Notes: generated by a model from the letters alone, not told the origin. A stretch of DNA of 64,000 nt from Paenibacillus stellifer (GCF_000758685.1 NZ_CP009286.1:464501-528500), one strand, 5' to 3'; shown: positions 43,921 through 52,502, numbered from the stretch's first letter. Numbers and translations are program-made.

Positions 43921-44469
43921 ATGCCCAAGGTTGTGCTTATTAACGGAACCCCGTCCCTCGTGTCGCGGATCAATGCGGTGATCGAATACGCGAAGAACGC
44001 GCTTGCCGGCAAAGGTTTTGAAGTCGACGTCATCAACGTGGCGGAGCTTCCGCCGGAGGATCTGATTCATACGAAGTTCGAAAGCGAGTCTATTGTGAAG
44101 GCGAACGGCCTCGTGGCCGAAGCGGATGCGCTGATCGTGGTCAGCCCTGTCTACAAAGCCTCCTATACCGGGGTGCTGAAGACGTTCCTCGACCTGATTC
44201 CCCAGAAAGGGCTTGCCGGCAAAATCGTGCTCCCCCTCTTCATGGGCGGCAGCCTTGCGCATCTGCTCACGATCGATTATGCGCTGAAGCCGGTACTGTC
44301 CGTGCTGGGCGCCCGCCATATTCTCGGCGGCGTGTACGCCGTCGATTCGCAGGTGGTGCGGACCGACCAGGGGACGGTCGAAATCGCGGAGGAACTGAAG
44401 CTGCGTCTGGATAATGCGCTCAGCGAATTTGCAGAGGAGACCGAGCTTAAGGCGGCGCGGAAGAAGTGA
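43921..44469 (+). CDS. NADPH-dependent FMN reductase, SsuE-like
   Basis: A 182-residue flavodoxin-fold oxidoreductase: VVLINGTPSLVSRINAVIEYA (flavin phosphate loop), ADALIVVSPVYKASYTGVLKTFLDLIPQKGLAGKIVLPLFMGGS, then RHILGGVYAVDSQVV. These are typical of SsuE/MsuE, which supply reduced FMN to two-component alkanesulfonate monooxygenases. No monooxygenase gene is adjacent, so the partner is unknown. GAGGTGGG precedes the ATG. Confidence 0.9.
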   Translation: MPKVVLINGTPSLVSRINAVIEYAKNALAGKGFEVDVINVAELPPEDLIHTKFESESIVKANGLVAEADALIVVSPVYKASYTGVLKTFLDLIPQKGLAGKIVLPLFMGGSLAHLLTIDYALKPVLSVLGARHILGGVYAVDSQVVRTDQGTVEIAEELKLRLDNALSEFAEETELKAARKK

Positions 44470-44530
44470 GCATGCGTGATAAGCATTGAACCTGCAACTG
44501 GTGATAAGCAATGAACCGCAGGCTATCACA

Positions 44531-44577
44531 AAAACGGATGCACTCCCTGCAAAAGGGCGCATCCGTTTTGTTTTTTT
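44531..44577. terminator. Bidirectional terminator
   Basis: AAAACGGATGC and GCATCCGTTTT with inner CCCT/AGGG; the plus side has TTTTTTT, the minus side TTTT. It serves the FMN reductase gene and nrdB. Confidence 0.85.
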
Positions 44578-44619
44578 CGAATATTACGGGTATTACGGTT
44601 TGTCTTATCTTATCTCGTC

Positions 44620-45651
44620 TTACAGATCGTCAAAGCCGTTGTCGTCGCCAACCTTGCCGTAATTGCGGGATTTGGCCTCGAAGAAGTCGGTCTTCGTCGC
44701 GTTCAGCGCCTCGTCGGAAAATGGCTTGATCCACGGCATGCAGTTGACGTCCACACCCTGGTACGCCTTGTCGAGCCCCATCAGGGTCAGGCGCTTGTTG
44801 GCGATGAATTTGATGTAGTCGGAAAGCTCGCCGAGATCGATGCCGCGCACGTTTTCCAGCGTATAATAGGCCCAGTTCGTCTCAAGCTCTACCGCGCGGT
44901 CAATCGTCTGGTACACATAGTCCATGTTCTCTTTCGTATCGAGCTCCGGGAAGTCCTTGAGCAGCTGCTTGAACACTTCGGCGAAGAAATAGCAGTGCTG
45001 GTTCTCGTCGCGCTGGATGTAAGAGATCATCTGGCTGGTCGCCATCATCTTCTGGTCGCGGGCCAGGTTGTAGAAGAAGGCGAACGTGCTGTAGAAGAAA
45101 ATCCCTTCCAGAATCAGGTCAGCCACCAGCGCCTGGAAAAAGCTCTGCCGCGACGGATTGTCGCGGAACTCCTGGTAAATCTCCGAAATAAACTGGTTGC
45201 GCTCCAGCAGAACCGGATCATGCTTCCAGTATTCGAAGATTTCCTTCTGCTCCTGTTCGGACACGATGGAGGAGAGGACGTAGGAGTAGGACTGGTTGTG
45301 CACGACCTCCTGCTGCCCGATGATCGCGGAGATGGCTTCCAGCGAGGAGTCGGTAAAATACCGCTTCACATCACCCACGAACATGGTCTGCATGGAATCC
45401 AGCACGGCGAGCAGGGAGATGTTGATCTTGAACACGCGCTGTTCCTCGGCCTCCAGCAGCGGGAACTGCTGGGCATCCTTGGACATCGGGATTTCGTCCG
45501 CGATCCAGTGGTTCAGGAGCAGTACTTTGTAGAGTTTATACATATGCGGCATCCGGATGTCGTTCCAGTTCAGGATGCCGGAGCATTCGCCTTCGATGAT
45601 GCGGGTCGATTGGTTGGGCGCTTCGGTGTTGAATATTTTTTGCAGCTGCAT
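44620..45651 (-). CDS. nrdB: Class Ia ribonucleotide reductase beta subunit
   Basis: A 343-residue radical-generating subunit. Candidate diiron ligands and radical site: D in LLAVLDSMQ, E..H in IGQQEVVHNQSYSY (Tyr at the radical position), E in LILEGIFFYS, E..H in RDENQHCYFF. It assembles a diferric or dimanganese Tyr radical for the NrdA subunit. AAGGAG precedes the ATG. It is the last gene of the RNR group, 157 bases after nrdA. Confidence 0.95.
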   Translation of the reverse strand: MQLQKIFNTEAPNQSTRIIEGECSGILNWNDIRMPHMYKLYKVLLLNHWIADEIPMSKDAQQFPLLEAEEQRVFKINISLLAVLDSMQTMFVGDVKRYFTDSSLEAISAIIGQQEVVHNQSYSYVLSSIVSEQEQKEIFEYWKHDPVLLERNQFISEIYQEFRDNPSRQSFFQALVADLILEGIFFYSTFAFFYNLARDQKMMATSQMISYIQRDENQHCYFFAEVFKQLLKDFPELDTKENMDYVYQTIDRAVELETNWAYYTLENVRGIDLGELSDYIKFIANKRLTLMGLDKAYQGVDVNCMPWIKPFSDEALNATKTDFFEAKSRNYGKVGDDNGFDDL

Positions 45652-45725
45652 GATGGTTCACTCCTTGGTTATTTCTTCTTATCCAACTTTCTGCGGAGCG
45701 AGATGTTGCTCCGTCAGATTTCAGA

Positions 45726-45787
45726 GTTGAAACCCAGGCGCGGAGGGGAAGCTCAAGCATTCCCTGGAGCCGCACGCTTGTTTCAAC
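45726..45787. repeat. Long imperfect hairpin between nrdA and nrdB
   Basis: GTTGAAAC (45726-45733) pairs with GTTTCAAC (45780-45787), with inner GCGGAGGG-like and TCCC/GGAGCCGC pairing. A smaller CGGAGC/GCTCCG hairpin lies beside it. No T-run, so it may be an mRNA processing or stability element. Confidence 0.55.
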
Positions 45788-45808
45788 ATTCAGCTTCATA
45801 GAAGCAAC

Positions 45809-48142
45809 TCAGCTCGCGCAGGATTCGCACTCTTCAATGGTAAGCGCGCGGCTGCGCACGTAATAGGTCGATTTCAGGCCGCCCTTCCAGGCGTTCAGGT
45901 GCAGGTCCAGGAAGTCGGTCGCCTTGATGTCCGGTCGCACGTACAGGTTGAAGCTCTGTCCCTGGTCGACATGGCGCTGGCGGGCCGAAGCCATGCGTAT
46001 GGACCAGTTCTGGTCGATCAGGAACGCCGTCTTGTAGTACCAGATCGTCTTCTCGGACAGGTCCGGGGCCGGGTTCGCGATTTTGTAGGTCGTCTTCTCC
46101 TCGTAGGAAAGCAGATCGTACAGCGGGTCGATGCTGGCTGTCGAGCCGGCAATAATCGATGTTGAGCCGTTCGGCGCAATCGCGAACATCCAGGCGTTGC
46201 GGACGCCGTCACGCGCAACTTCTTCCTTCAGCTCGCGCCACTGTGCAGTCGTGACGTATTTGCCCTCGCGCTCGCCGCTCGTATAGCCGCGATGGTCGAA
46301 GTAGGCGCCTGTCTCCCAGTCGGAGCCGGCGAACTTCGGATAACGGCCTTTCTCGCGGGCCAGCTCCATGCTGGAGCGAACGAGCAGGTAGTTGATCTTC
46401 TCATAGAGATGATCATTGTATTCCACGGCCTCTTCGGACTCCCAGCGGATGCCTTCAAGCGCCAGCAGATGATGCAGGCCGAAGGTGCCGAGGCCTACGG
46501 CACGGTACTGGCTGTTCGTGTACTGCGCCTGCAGCACTTCGATATTGTTGATGTCGATCACATTGTCCAGCATGCGCACCTGAATCGGAATGAGGCGTTC
46601 CAGCACACCGGCCGGAACCGCGCGGGCAAGATGGATCGAGTTCAGGTTGCAGACGACGAAGTCGCCCGGGATTTTGGAGATGACGATCCGGGTCTGGCCG
46701 TCCTTGGTTACGAGTTCTTCCTGCTCCACCACGGTAGCGGACTGGTTCTGCATAATTTCCGTGCACAGGTTGGAGGAGAAGACCATGCCCTTGTGGCGGT
46801 TCGGGTTCGACCGGTTCACCGTGTCGCGGTAGAACATGTACGGCGTTCCCGTCTCCAGCTGCGATTTCATGATCCGTTTCATAATATCGATAGCCGGAAC
46901 GGTAATGCGGGACAGCTCCGGATGAGCGGAGGCCTCGGCGTACTTCTCGCGGAAAGCTCCGTTTCCGAACTCTTCGTCATAGAAATCCTCCAGACCGAGC
47001 GCGCGGCCGTTCTCGTCCTTCCAGCCCATGACCTTCTTGACTTCATGCGGGCAGAACAGGTTCCATTGACTGCGCGCCTCGACAGCTTCCATGAACAGGT
47101 CGGGCAGGCAGACGCCGTGGAAGACGTCATGGGCGCGCATGCGCTCGTCGCCATTGTTCAGCTTGAGGTCAAGGAAGGCGAGAATATCTTTATGGAAGAC
47201 GTCCAGGTATACGGCAATCGCGCCTTTGCGGGTGCCGAGCTGGTCGACGCTGACGGCGGTATTGTTCAGCTGGCGAATCCAGGGGATGACGCCGGAGCTG
47301 GTGTTCTTGTGGCCGCGGATATCCGAGCCGCGTGCCCGCACCTTGCCGAGGTAGACACCGATGCCGCCGCCCATTTTGCTGAGACGGGCCACATCAGTAT
47401 TGGAATCGAAGATGCCTTCCAGGGAGTCGTCAACCGTGTCGATGAAGCAGCTGGAGAGCTGGCCGGCGACCTTTTTGCCCGCGTTGGACATGGTCGGAGT
47501 GGCGGCAGTCATATAAATGTTGCTCATCGCCCAGTAGGCTTCCTTCGCGAGCTCCAGCCGCTTCTCGGCCGGTTCCTGATGCATGAGGTACATGGCGATG
47601 ACCATATAGCGCTCCTGCGGCAGTTCCATGACGCGCCCTTCGAAGTCGCGGGCCAGGTAGCGGTCGGAGAGAGTAAGAAGGCCGATATAGTCGAACAGCA
47701 GATCACGGGAAGGATCGATGCAGGATGCCAGCTCGTCGATCTGCTCCTTGGTATAGGCGGTCAGCAGTTCCTCGCGGTACACGCCTTTGGAGACGAGAGC
47801 CTCGATCAGCGGATACAGTGCGCCGTAGGGCTCATCCGGGTAAGCCTTGTAGCGGCGGTTCACCGCGGCTTTTTTGTACAGGGAGGTCAGCAGGGAGCGG
47901 GCGGCGGCGAACTTCCAGTTCGGCTCTTCCTTCGAGACCAGCTCTAGCGCGCTCATCGTGAATGCACTGCTGATTTCCTCACCGCTGACTTCGTCGCGGC
48001 GGAGCTTGGCGTTCACGCCGCGCAGCAGCGTGTCCTTATTCAGACCCTCCAGGTCTTTCAAAATCCGGTCGGCGTATACGGACAGACGCATTTCATCAAA
48101 AGCAAGCTGACGGTTGTCGGGTTTCACTACGAGTTGAGGCAT
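45809..48142 (-). CDS. nrdA: Class Ia ribonucleotide reductase alpha subunit
   Basis: A 777-residue catalytic subunit that reduces ribonucleotides to deoxyribonucleotides. Visible sites: the redox Cys in LSSCFIDTVDDSLEG, NLCTEI (Cys radical plus Glu), the substrate loop APNGSTSIIAGST and the C-terminal CESC pair that regenerates the active disulfide. An N-terminal helical domain precedes the barrel; a full ATP-cone is not obvious. It is followed by nrdB, and lies 230 bases after nrdG on the same strand with no clear promoter between, so it may be read from the nrdD promoter. Confidence 0.95.
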   Translation of the reverse strand: MPQLVVKPDNRQLAFDEMRLSVYADRILKDLEGLNKDTLLRGVNAKLRRDEVSGEEISSAFTMSALELVSKEEPNWKFAAARSLLTSLYKKAAVNRRYKAYPDEPYGALYPLIEALVSKGVYREELLTAYTKEQIDELASCIDPSRDLLFDYIGLLTLSDRYLARDFEGRVMELPQERYMVIAMYLMHQEPAEKRLELAKEAYWAMSNIYMTAATPTMSNAGKKVAGQLSSCFIDTVDDSLEGIFDSNTDVARLSKMGGGIGVYLGKVRARGSDIRGHKNTSSGVIPWIRQLNNTAVSVDQLGTRKGAIAVYLDVFHKDILAFLDLKLNNGDERMRAHDVFHGVCLPDLFMEAVEARSQWNLFCPHEVKKVMGWKDENGRALGLEDFYDEEFGNGAFREKYAEASAHPELSRITVPAIDIMKRIMKSQLETGTPYMFYRDTVNRSNPNRHKGMVFSSNLCTEIMQNQSATVVEQEELVTKDGQTRIVISKIPGDFVVCNLNSIHLARAVPAGVLERLIPIQVRMLDNVIDINNIEVLQAQYTNSQYRAVGLGTFGLHHLLALEGIRWESEEAVEYNDHLYEKINYLLVRSSMELAREKGRYPKFAGSDWETGAYFDHRGYTSGEREGKYVTTAQWRELKEEVARDGVRNAWMFAIAPNGSTSIIAGSTASIDPLYDLLSYEEKTTYKIANPAPDLSEKTIWYYKTAFLIDQNWSIRMASARQRHVDQGQSFNLYVRPDIKATDFLDLHLNAWKGGLKSTYYVRSRALTIEECESCAS

Positions 48143-48197
48143 ATCGATCGCTTCCTTTCAAGTTTTCAATATCAAAAATTAAGGTATCGGGTCTGAA

Positions 48198-48332
48198 AAG
48201 AACTTGAGAACATGGTTCTGTGCCTCCGGAAAGGCCGGTTGCCCGGCTGCTTTCATATCGGCAAGTTTGTTAAGTTCTCAAGTTCTTAAGCTCAGCATAT
48301 CAGCTTGTATGGAGCGCGGAGGGCGCTCCATA
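48198..48332. repeat. Inverted repeats between nrdG and nrdA
   Basis: AAGAACTTGAGAAC (48198-48211) and GTTCTCAAGTTCTT (48274-48287) are perfect inverted copies 62 bases apart. Next to them TATGGAGCGC / GCGCTCCATA (48308-48332) forms a tight hairpin without a T-run. They could attenuate or process the transcript between the class III and class Ia genes. Confidence 0.65.
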
Positions 48333-48372
48333 ACCGGATAGAGTCCGGCAGGGTTTCATGAGCTATTTCATG

Positions 48373-48891
48373 CTATTTCCATACGGCGGGCGCCCACAGT
48401 ACGGGCTCCGCCTTTCCGAGACTGGCCTGCACGTCGATAATCCGCTGGTTCGAGCTTCCTCTATAGCGGAGCGTGGTGTCCTTGAGGGCTTCGACGAACC
48501 GCCCGTCGATCACGACCTGGCAGAGCGACAGCAGTTCGAACTCCGGCGAGCCGGGCGATGCCGTCAGCTCTTCGTAAGTGTAGCCGGTGTAGATCCACAC
48601 CGGGTAATCCGGCAGAACGGCGCGCAGCTCGCGGATGAAATCAGACACTTCGGCAGCTGAGAAAAAGGGATCTCCGCCCGCCAGCGTCAGCCCGTCGAGC
48701 AGCGGATTTGCGGCGATCTCCGTGATGATCTCCGCCTGCCGCTCCCTGGTAAAAGGCTCGCCGTACGTGAAGTTCCACGTTTCGGGATTGAAGCAGCCGG
48801 GGCAGCGGTGGCGGCAGCCGCTGATGAAGAGAACGGCCCGGATGCCGTCGCCTTCATTGATTGATTCCGGGTAGTAGCCGCATAGATTCAC
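48373..48891 (-). CDS. nrdG: Anaerobic ribonucleotide reductase activating protein
   Basis: A 172-residue radical-SAM enzyme with the cluster motif CRHRCPGCF (CxxxCxxC, about 26-34) and GLTLAGGDPFF. It uses S-adenosylmethionine to generate the glycyl radical on NrdD. The GTG start overlaps the nrdD stop (GTGA), showing coupling. Confidence 0.95.
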   Translation of the reverse strand: MNLCGYYPESINEGDGIRAVLFISGCRHRCPGCFNPETWNFTYGEPFTRERQAEIITEIAANPLLDGLTLAGGDPFFSAAEVSDFIRELRAVLPDYPVWIYTGYTYEELTASPGSPEFELLSLCQVVIDGRFVEALKDTTLRYRGSSNQRIIDVQASLGKAEPVLWAPAVWK

Positions 48892-50873
48892 AGATGCTTC
48901 ACCCGGTCCCGGACCTCGGCCTGCTTGGCCGCGTTGAATCGGGTCTGGTAATCGCCGGTGAGGTAGCCCGTCACGCGGCGGAGGCGGCGCATATGCACTT
49001 CTTCCTCATGCGCTCCGCAGGAAGGGCAGTTCGTGCCGATCACGCCCTCGTAGCCGCAGCCCGAGCAGCGGTCTACGGGATGGTTGATGCTGAAATAGCT
49101 GATGTCCTGATCCAGCGCGTAGCGGATGATTTTGACAAAAGCCGCCGGATTGCTTCGCGCGTTCCCGTCCAGCTCTACATAGGAGATGGCACCGGCGTTG
49201 CAAAGATCATGGAATGCCGCCTCCAGCTTGATCTTGTTCGCCGCTCCCGTCTGGTAGTAGACCGGTACATGGAACGAGTTCGTGTAGTACTCGCGGTCCG
49301 TTACGCCCGCGATCGCGCCGTGCTCACGGCGGTCGATCTTGGTGAACTTGCCGGACAGCCCCTCCGCCGGGGTGGCGAACAGGGTGATGTTGAGGTCCAG
49401 CTCTTCACTCTTGCGGTCGCAGAACTCGCGCATATGCCGGATGATTTCAAATCCCTTGGCATATACGTCGGCATCTTCGGCATGATGTCTGCCGTACATG
49501 GCCTTCATGCACTCCGCGAGGCCGATGAAGCCGATGGACAGGCTGCCATGTTTCAGCAGATCGCCGACGGAATCGTCCGGCGCCAGATGCTCGCCGCCTT
49601 CCCACACGCCTTCGCGCATCATGAAGTCCGAGGCCTTCGCCTTCTGCTTGACTTGAATGTGGAACCGGTGAAGCAGGCCCTCCAGCGCGATTTCCATATA
49701 ATGATCGAGATCGGTGTAGAAGCCCTGCTCGTCCGCCGCAAGCCGGCGGCCCGTCGCGATGCCGTGACGGATGCCGAGCCGCACCAGATTCAGCGTGTTG
49801 AAGGACAGATTGCCTTTGCCGGAGCAGCGGTTGCGCCCGAAGCGGTCGCCGAGCACCCGGGTGCGGCAGCCCATCGTGGCAAATTCGGTATCCGGGTCTG
49901 CCGGATCGTAATACATGAGATTCAGCGGAGCATCCAGGTTCGCGAAGTTCGGATACAGCCGCCGGGCCGAGCATTCCGCAGCTTTCAGGAACAGCTCGTA
50001 GTTCGGATCGCCGGGCTGCTGGTTGACGCCTTTTTTACATTTAAAAATCTGGATCGGGAACACCGGCGTCTCGCCGCTGCCGAGCCCGTTCATCGTTGCC
50101 GTCAGCAGGGAATCGATTACCAGCTGTCCTTCCGGCGTCGTGCAGGTGCCGTAGTTGATGCTCGTGAACGGAATCTGGCCGCCTGCCCGGGAGGACATCG
50201 TATTGAGATTATGTATGAGGCTCTCGGCAGCCTGCAGCGTCTCGGCCTGCGTCTCTTTCATGGCGAAGCGGTAGACTTTCGGATAGCGTTCCTGAAGGTC
50301 GGTCCGGCTCATGGTGATTTCACCGAGCTCTGCACTATCTGCCGCTTCTTCAAAATAGTTCAGCCCCTTGCGGAACAGCTTGGCGAAGGACTTGGCGACA
50401 TAAGGTGCGAGATCATGGTCGAGCTTGCTTCCCGACACCCCGCCGTACTGCGCGTTCTGTTGGGATTGAAAAATAATCGCCGTCAGCGCCATCGCCGTCA
50501 TGATGGAATTCGGCGGGCGGACACTGCCGTTGCCCGTATTGAAGCCTTCGCGCAGCAGCTTGTCGAACGGGATGAAAATGCAGTTGGTCGTGCCGATGAC
50601 GTATTGATCCAGATCATGGACGTACACGACATTTTCCTTGATCGCTTTGACGAGATGAGGGGGCATCGTGAAGCTGCGGGCGTACCATTTCGAGTACTCG
50701 CTGCCGAATTTGCTCATTTTGCCGGAGAAGCTTTCTCCGTTCAGGTTGGCATTCTCCCGCAGCAGGTCCATATCCCGGCTGTCGATGATATCGCGCCCCA
50801 GTCCGATAACTTCCTCCAAAAGCTCTTCGTTCACGCTTTGCCCGTCAGTCTGCCATTTCTCCAGCAGCGTCAT
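48888..50873 (-). CDS. nrdD: Anaerobic (class III) ribonucleoside-triphosphate reductase
   Basis: A 661-residue glycyl-radical enzyme. Visible sites: SSRAGGQIPFTSINYG, the active-site Cys region ATMGCRTRVLGDRFG-NRCSGKGN, a zinc Cys4 site (CSGCGYEG, NCPSCG) and the glycyl radical RVTGYL near the C-terminus. It lacks the about 90-residue N-terminal ATP-cone, as in some Bacillus NrdDs, so allosteric activity control may be absent. The ATG at 50873 has GGAGAG; the much longer open frame upstream covers the cobalamin riboswitch and is not real. Confidence 0.95.
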   Translation of the reverse strand: MTLLEKWQTDGQSVNEELLEEVIGLGRDIIDSRDMDLLRENANLNGESFSGKMSKFGSEYSKWYARSFTMPPHLVKAIKENVVYVHDLDQYVIGTTNCIFIPFDKLLREGFNTGNGSVRPPNSIMTAMALTAIIFQSQQNAQYGGVSGSKLDHDLAPYVAKSFAKLFRKGLNYFEEAADSAELGEITMSRTDLQERYPKVYRFAMKETQAETLQAAESLIHNLNTMSSRAGGQIPFTSINYGTCTTPEGQLVIDSLLTATMNGLGSGETPVFPIQIFKCKKGVNQQPGDPNYELFLKAAECSARRLYPNFANLDAPLNLMYYDPADPDTEFATMGCRTRVLGDRFGRNRCSGKGNLSFNTLNLVRLGIRHGIATGRRLAADEQGFYTDLDHYMEIALEGLLHRFHIQVKQKAKASDFMMREGVWEGGEHLAPDDSVGDLLKHGSLSIGFIGLAECMKAMYGRHHAEDADVYAKGFEIIRHMREFCDRKSEELDLNITLFATPAEGLSGKFTKIDRREHGAIAGVTDREYYTNSFHVPVYYQTGAANKIKLEAAFHDLCNAGAISYVELDGNARSNPAAFVKIIRYALDQDISYFSINHPVDRCSGCGYEGVIGTNCPSCGAHEEEVHMRRLRRVTGYLTGDYQTRFNAAKQAEVRDRVKHL

Positions 50874-50924
50874 GATGCAGCTCTCCTCTCCATAATGTCC
50901 AGCGATTCTATCCTTGAGTATGTA

Positions 50925-50969
50925 AAAATATAAAAGGCATTCTCCGCGCAGGAAACCGCAGAAAATGCC
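50925..50969 (-). terminator. Terminator of the cobalamin riboswitch
   Basis: On the minus strand GGCATTTTCTGCG pairs with CGCGGAGAATGCC and is followed by TTTTATATTTTT. It lies between the aptamer and nrdD. Confidence 0.85.
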
Positions 50970-51065
50970 ACTATGTCGATTGGACCGCCCAAGGCAGGGC
51001 GCACCCTCAAGAAGGCGCATAGCGGACACCTCTCCTGTTCCTCGCAGGACTTCAATTGGCGTCAC

Positions 51066-51282
51066 TAGATGCAGGCAGGTCTCCTGGCTTCCGTTCCATC
51101 TTCCGGCGCCTTCCCAAAGGCCCGAATGGCGGCTTTCAGTGGCATGTGCCGGAAGATGCCGTCTTCGTTCTCTAGCGCGTTTGAAGAGGACGGACATCCG
51201 GTTACAGTGGCGGGACCGCAGCGGTTTCGCACCGCTTTCCCTTTTAAGCCCGGGCTTCCATTTTGGAGCTCGGACACCCGAA
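51066..51282 (-). promoter_or_regulatory. Cobalamin riboswitch
   Basis: Minus-strand blocks in order: AAAAGGGAAAGCGGTGCG, GCGGTCCCGCCACTGT, and the B12 box GCCAGGAGACCTGCC (51068-51084 region). These are the conserved parts of the adenosylcobalamin aptamer. With the terminator at 50925-50969 it should switch off nrdD-nrdG (and perhaps nrdAB) when B12 is plentiful. Confidence 0.97.
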
Positions 51283-51284
51283 TC

Positions 51285-51332
51285 TACTATATTTTGTTGT
51301 TGCTTATTAAAAATAACCCAATATATTGTATC
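51285..51332 (-). promoter_or_regulatory. Tandem NrdR boxes over the nrdD promoter
   Basis: CTATATTTTG (51287-51296) and CAATATATTG (51319-51328) match the CWATATATWG core of NrdR boxes and start 32 bases apart, the usual three-turn spacing. The first overlaps a minus-strand TATAGT (51286-51291) that would start transcription at the beginning of the riboswitch. NrdR represses RNR genes when dATP is high. Confidence 0.72.
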
Positions 51333-51361
51333 TGTAAACATATTTTTTGTGAACTTAATAT

Positions 51362-51433
51362 CCACAGCATCATCCACAACAGACCTTGGGAAATCCACAT
51401 CTCGTCCACAAACCATCCACAGATTTATCCCCA
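51362..51433 (+). promoter_or_regulatory. Array of DnaA-box-like TCCACA motifs
   Basis: ATATCCACA, TCATCCACA, AAATCCACA, TCGTCCACA, CCATCCACA and TTATCCCCA all point the same way; their CCACA parts start at 51362, 51374, 51395, 51406, 51417 and 51429, close to multiples of one helical turn. The DnaA consensus is TTATCCACA. The array lies directly upstream of the NrdR boxes of nrdD and before the plus-strand gene at 51666. Confidence 0.55.
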
Positions 51434-51665
51434 GATTGGGTAGATATGGGGAAAACTCCGGGAATGCAGTGGCCGTTTCGCCTATTGATTTTGGCACAAT
51501 CTAGCGTAGACCGGGATACAAAATGCAGATTTTTGGGAGAGAAAAATAGGCCTCTGGAGCTTGCGGATTTGTGGCTCTTGCGTTCAATTGCTACAATGGA
51601 AGAAGAGCCGCGAGAAGCGGATATTCGCGTCAAATCCCGGCAGGGGAAATAAAGGAGGTATATCG

Positions 51666-51974
51666 ATGGCAATCGCTGAAATTACCGTCATTCCGATCGG
51701 AACGGGCAGCACGAGCCTCAGCAGCTATGTCGCCGACATGCAGCGCGCGCTGGAGAGCGTGGAGGGTATCACCTATGAGCTGACTTCAATGGGCACGATT
51801 ATCGAGGGCCCGATTTCCCGCATCTTCGCAGCGGTGGAGGTGCTGCATGAGTCGCCGTTTAACGGCGGAGCGCAGCGCGTGTCCACGTCGCTCAAGATCG
51901 ACGACCGCCGCGACAAGGCGGGCAGCAGCCGGCAGAAGCTGGAGTCCGTGGAACGGAAGCTGCAGGGCGAGTAG
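51666..51974 (+). CDS. MTH1187-family thiamine-binding protein (YqgV-like)
   Basis: A 102-residue cytosolic protein: IAEITVIPIGTGSTSLSSYVADMQRALE, YELTSMGTIIEGPISRIFAAVEVLHESPF. This is the DUF77/MTH1187 pattern, here of the YqgV branch with the TGSTSLS segment that binds ligand. AAAGGAGGT precedes the ATG. It is a diverged paralogue of the protein at 69-362, but without transport genes or a TPP riboswitch, so its role may differ. Confidence 0.87.
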   Translation: MAIAEITVIPIGTGSTSLSSYVADMQRALESVEGITYELTSMGTIIEGPISRIFAAVEVLHESPFNGGAQRVSTSLKIDDRRDKAGSSRQKLESVERKLQGE

Positions 51975-52091
51975 AGGCGGCGGGCTATGTCCGCTGACTT
52001 AGATGGGGCCGCCGTTTCCCTGCACAGCCATCAGGTGTAGGGCAGGGGAGCGGCGGACTCGGTTGAGCAGAACAGTTGCTATAAAAAACAG

Positions 52092-52119
52092 TTGCTTTTC
52101 TCGTCAGAAGCGGTATAAT
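52092..52119 (+). promoter_or_regulatory. Promoter of the tRNA-Thr gene
   Basis: TTGCTT (52092-52097) and TATAAT (52114-52119) with a 16-base spacer, about 30 bases before the tRNA. AACAGTTGCT occurs twice upstream. Confidence 0.65.
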
Positions 52120-52150
52120 AGTTTCTGTTGTGACGCAAATTAAATGTTAT

Positions 52151-52222
52151 GCTGGTGTAGCTCAGGGGTAGAGCAACGCACTCGTAATGCGTAGGCCGGG
52201 GGTTCAATTCCCTTCACCAGCA
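52151..52222 (+). tRNA. tRNA-Thr (anticodon CGT)
   Basis: A complete cloverleaf of 72 bases: acceptor GCTGGTG/CACCAGC, D stem GCTC/GAGC, anticodon stem ACGCA/TGCGT with loop CTCGTAA (anticodon CGT), T arm GGGGG-TTCAATT-CCCTT with two G-U pairs, discriminator A. CCA is not encoded. It reads ACG codons. It has its own promoter and a terminator at 52241-52279. Confidence 0.95.
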
Positions 52223-52240
52223 TCCCAAGAAAGTCAATAA

Positions 52241-52279
52241 CGGCGCGGGTTTCCGAGATTTCGGAAACCGCGCCGTTTT
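52241..52279 (+). terminator. Terminator of the tRNA-Thr gene
   Basis: CGGCGCGG-TTTCCGA and TCGGAAA-CGCGCCG form a long stem followed by TTTTGTTG. Confidence 0.88.
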
Positions 52280-52355
52280 GTTGTAAATCTCCCGACTTCT
52301 TAGGCCAATCATTAATATTTCTTTGGGCTATTTTGGAGGGATAATAATTAAATGG

Positions 52356-52502
52356 ATGTTCGGAAACATGATTTCAGAAGCGCTTAATACGTTATTTGGC
52401 ACAACTCGATTTTCACCAGACCATATTCCAATCTTGGCGGCATTACTAGCTTGGGTCGGTTCTTTTCTGAGAGCTAATCAAAAAAACCAGAAAGCGGAAT
52501 AG
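52356..52502 (+). CDS. Possible small membrane peptide
   Basis: A 48-residue frame: MFGNMISEALNTLFG, one hydrophobic helix (IPILAALLAWVGSFL) and a polar tail NQKNQKAE. GGAGGG lies 15 bases upstream, too far for efficient initiation. It is in the AT-rich DNA after the tRNA and resembles small phage- or toxin-type membrane peptides, but no family is recognised. Confidence 0.35.
   Translation: MFGNMISEALNTLFGTTRFSPDHIPILAALLAWVGSFLRANQKNQKAE

Noticed and set aside
51362..51433. Replication origin
   Set aside because: DnaA-like motifs are present, but no dnaA, dnaN or AT-rich unwinding element with neighbouring oriC genes is seen.
50874..51497. N-terminal extension of nrdD through an open frame of about 200 codons
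   Set aside because: It translates the cobalamin riboswitch and its terminator; the real start at 50873 has a ribosome binding site and gives the family N-terminus.
52400..52430. Attachment-site copy of the tRNA-Thr 3' end (TTCACCAG)
   Set aside because: Only eight bases match, which is expected by chance; a real att copy should be longer.
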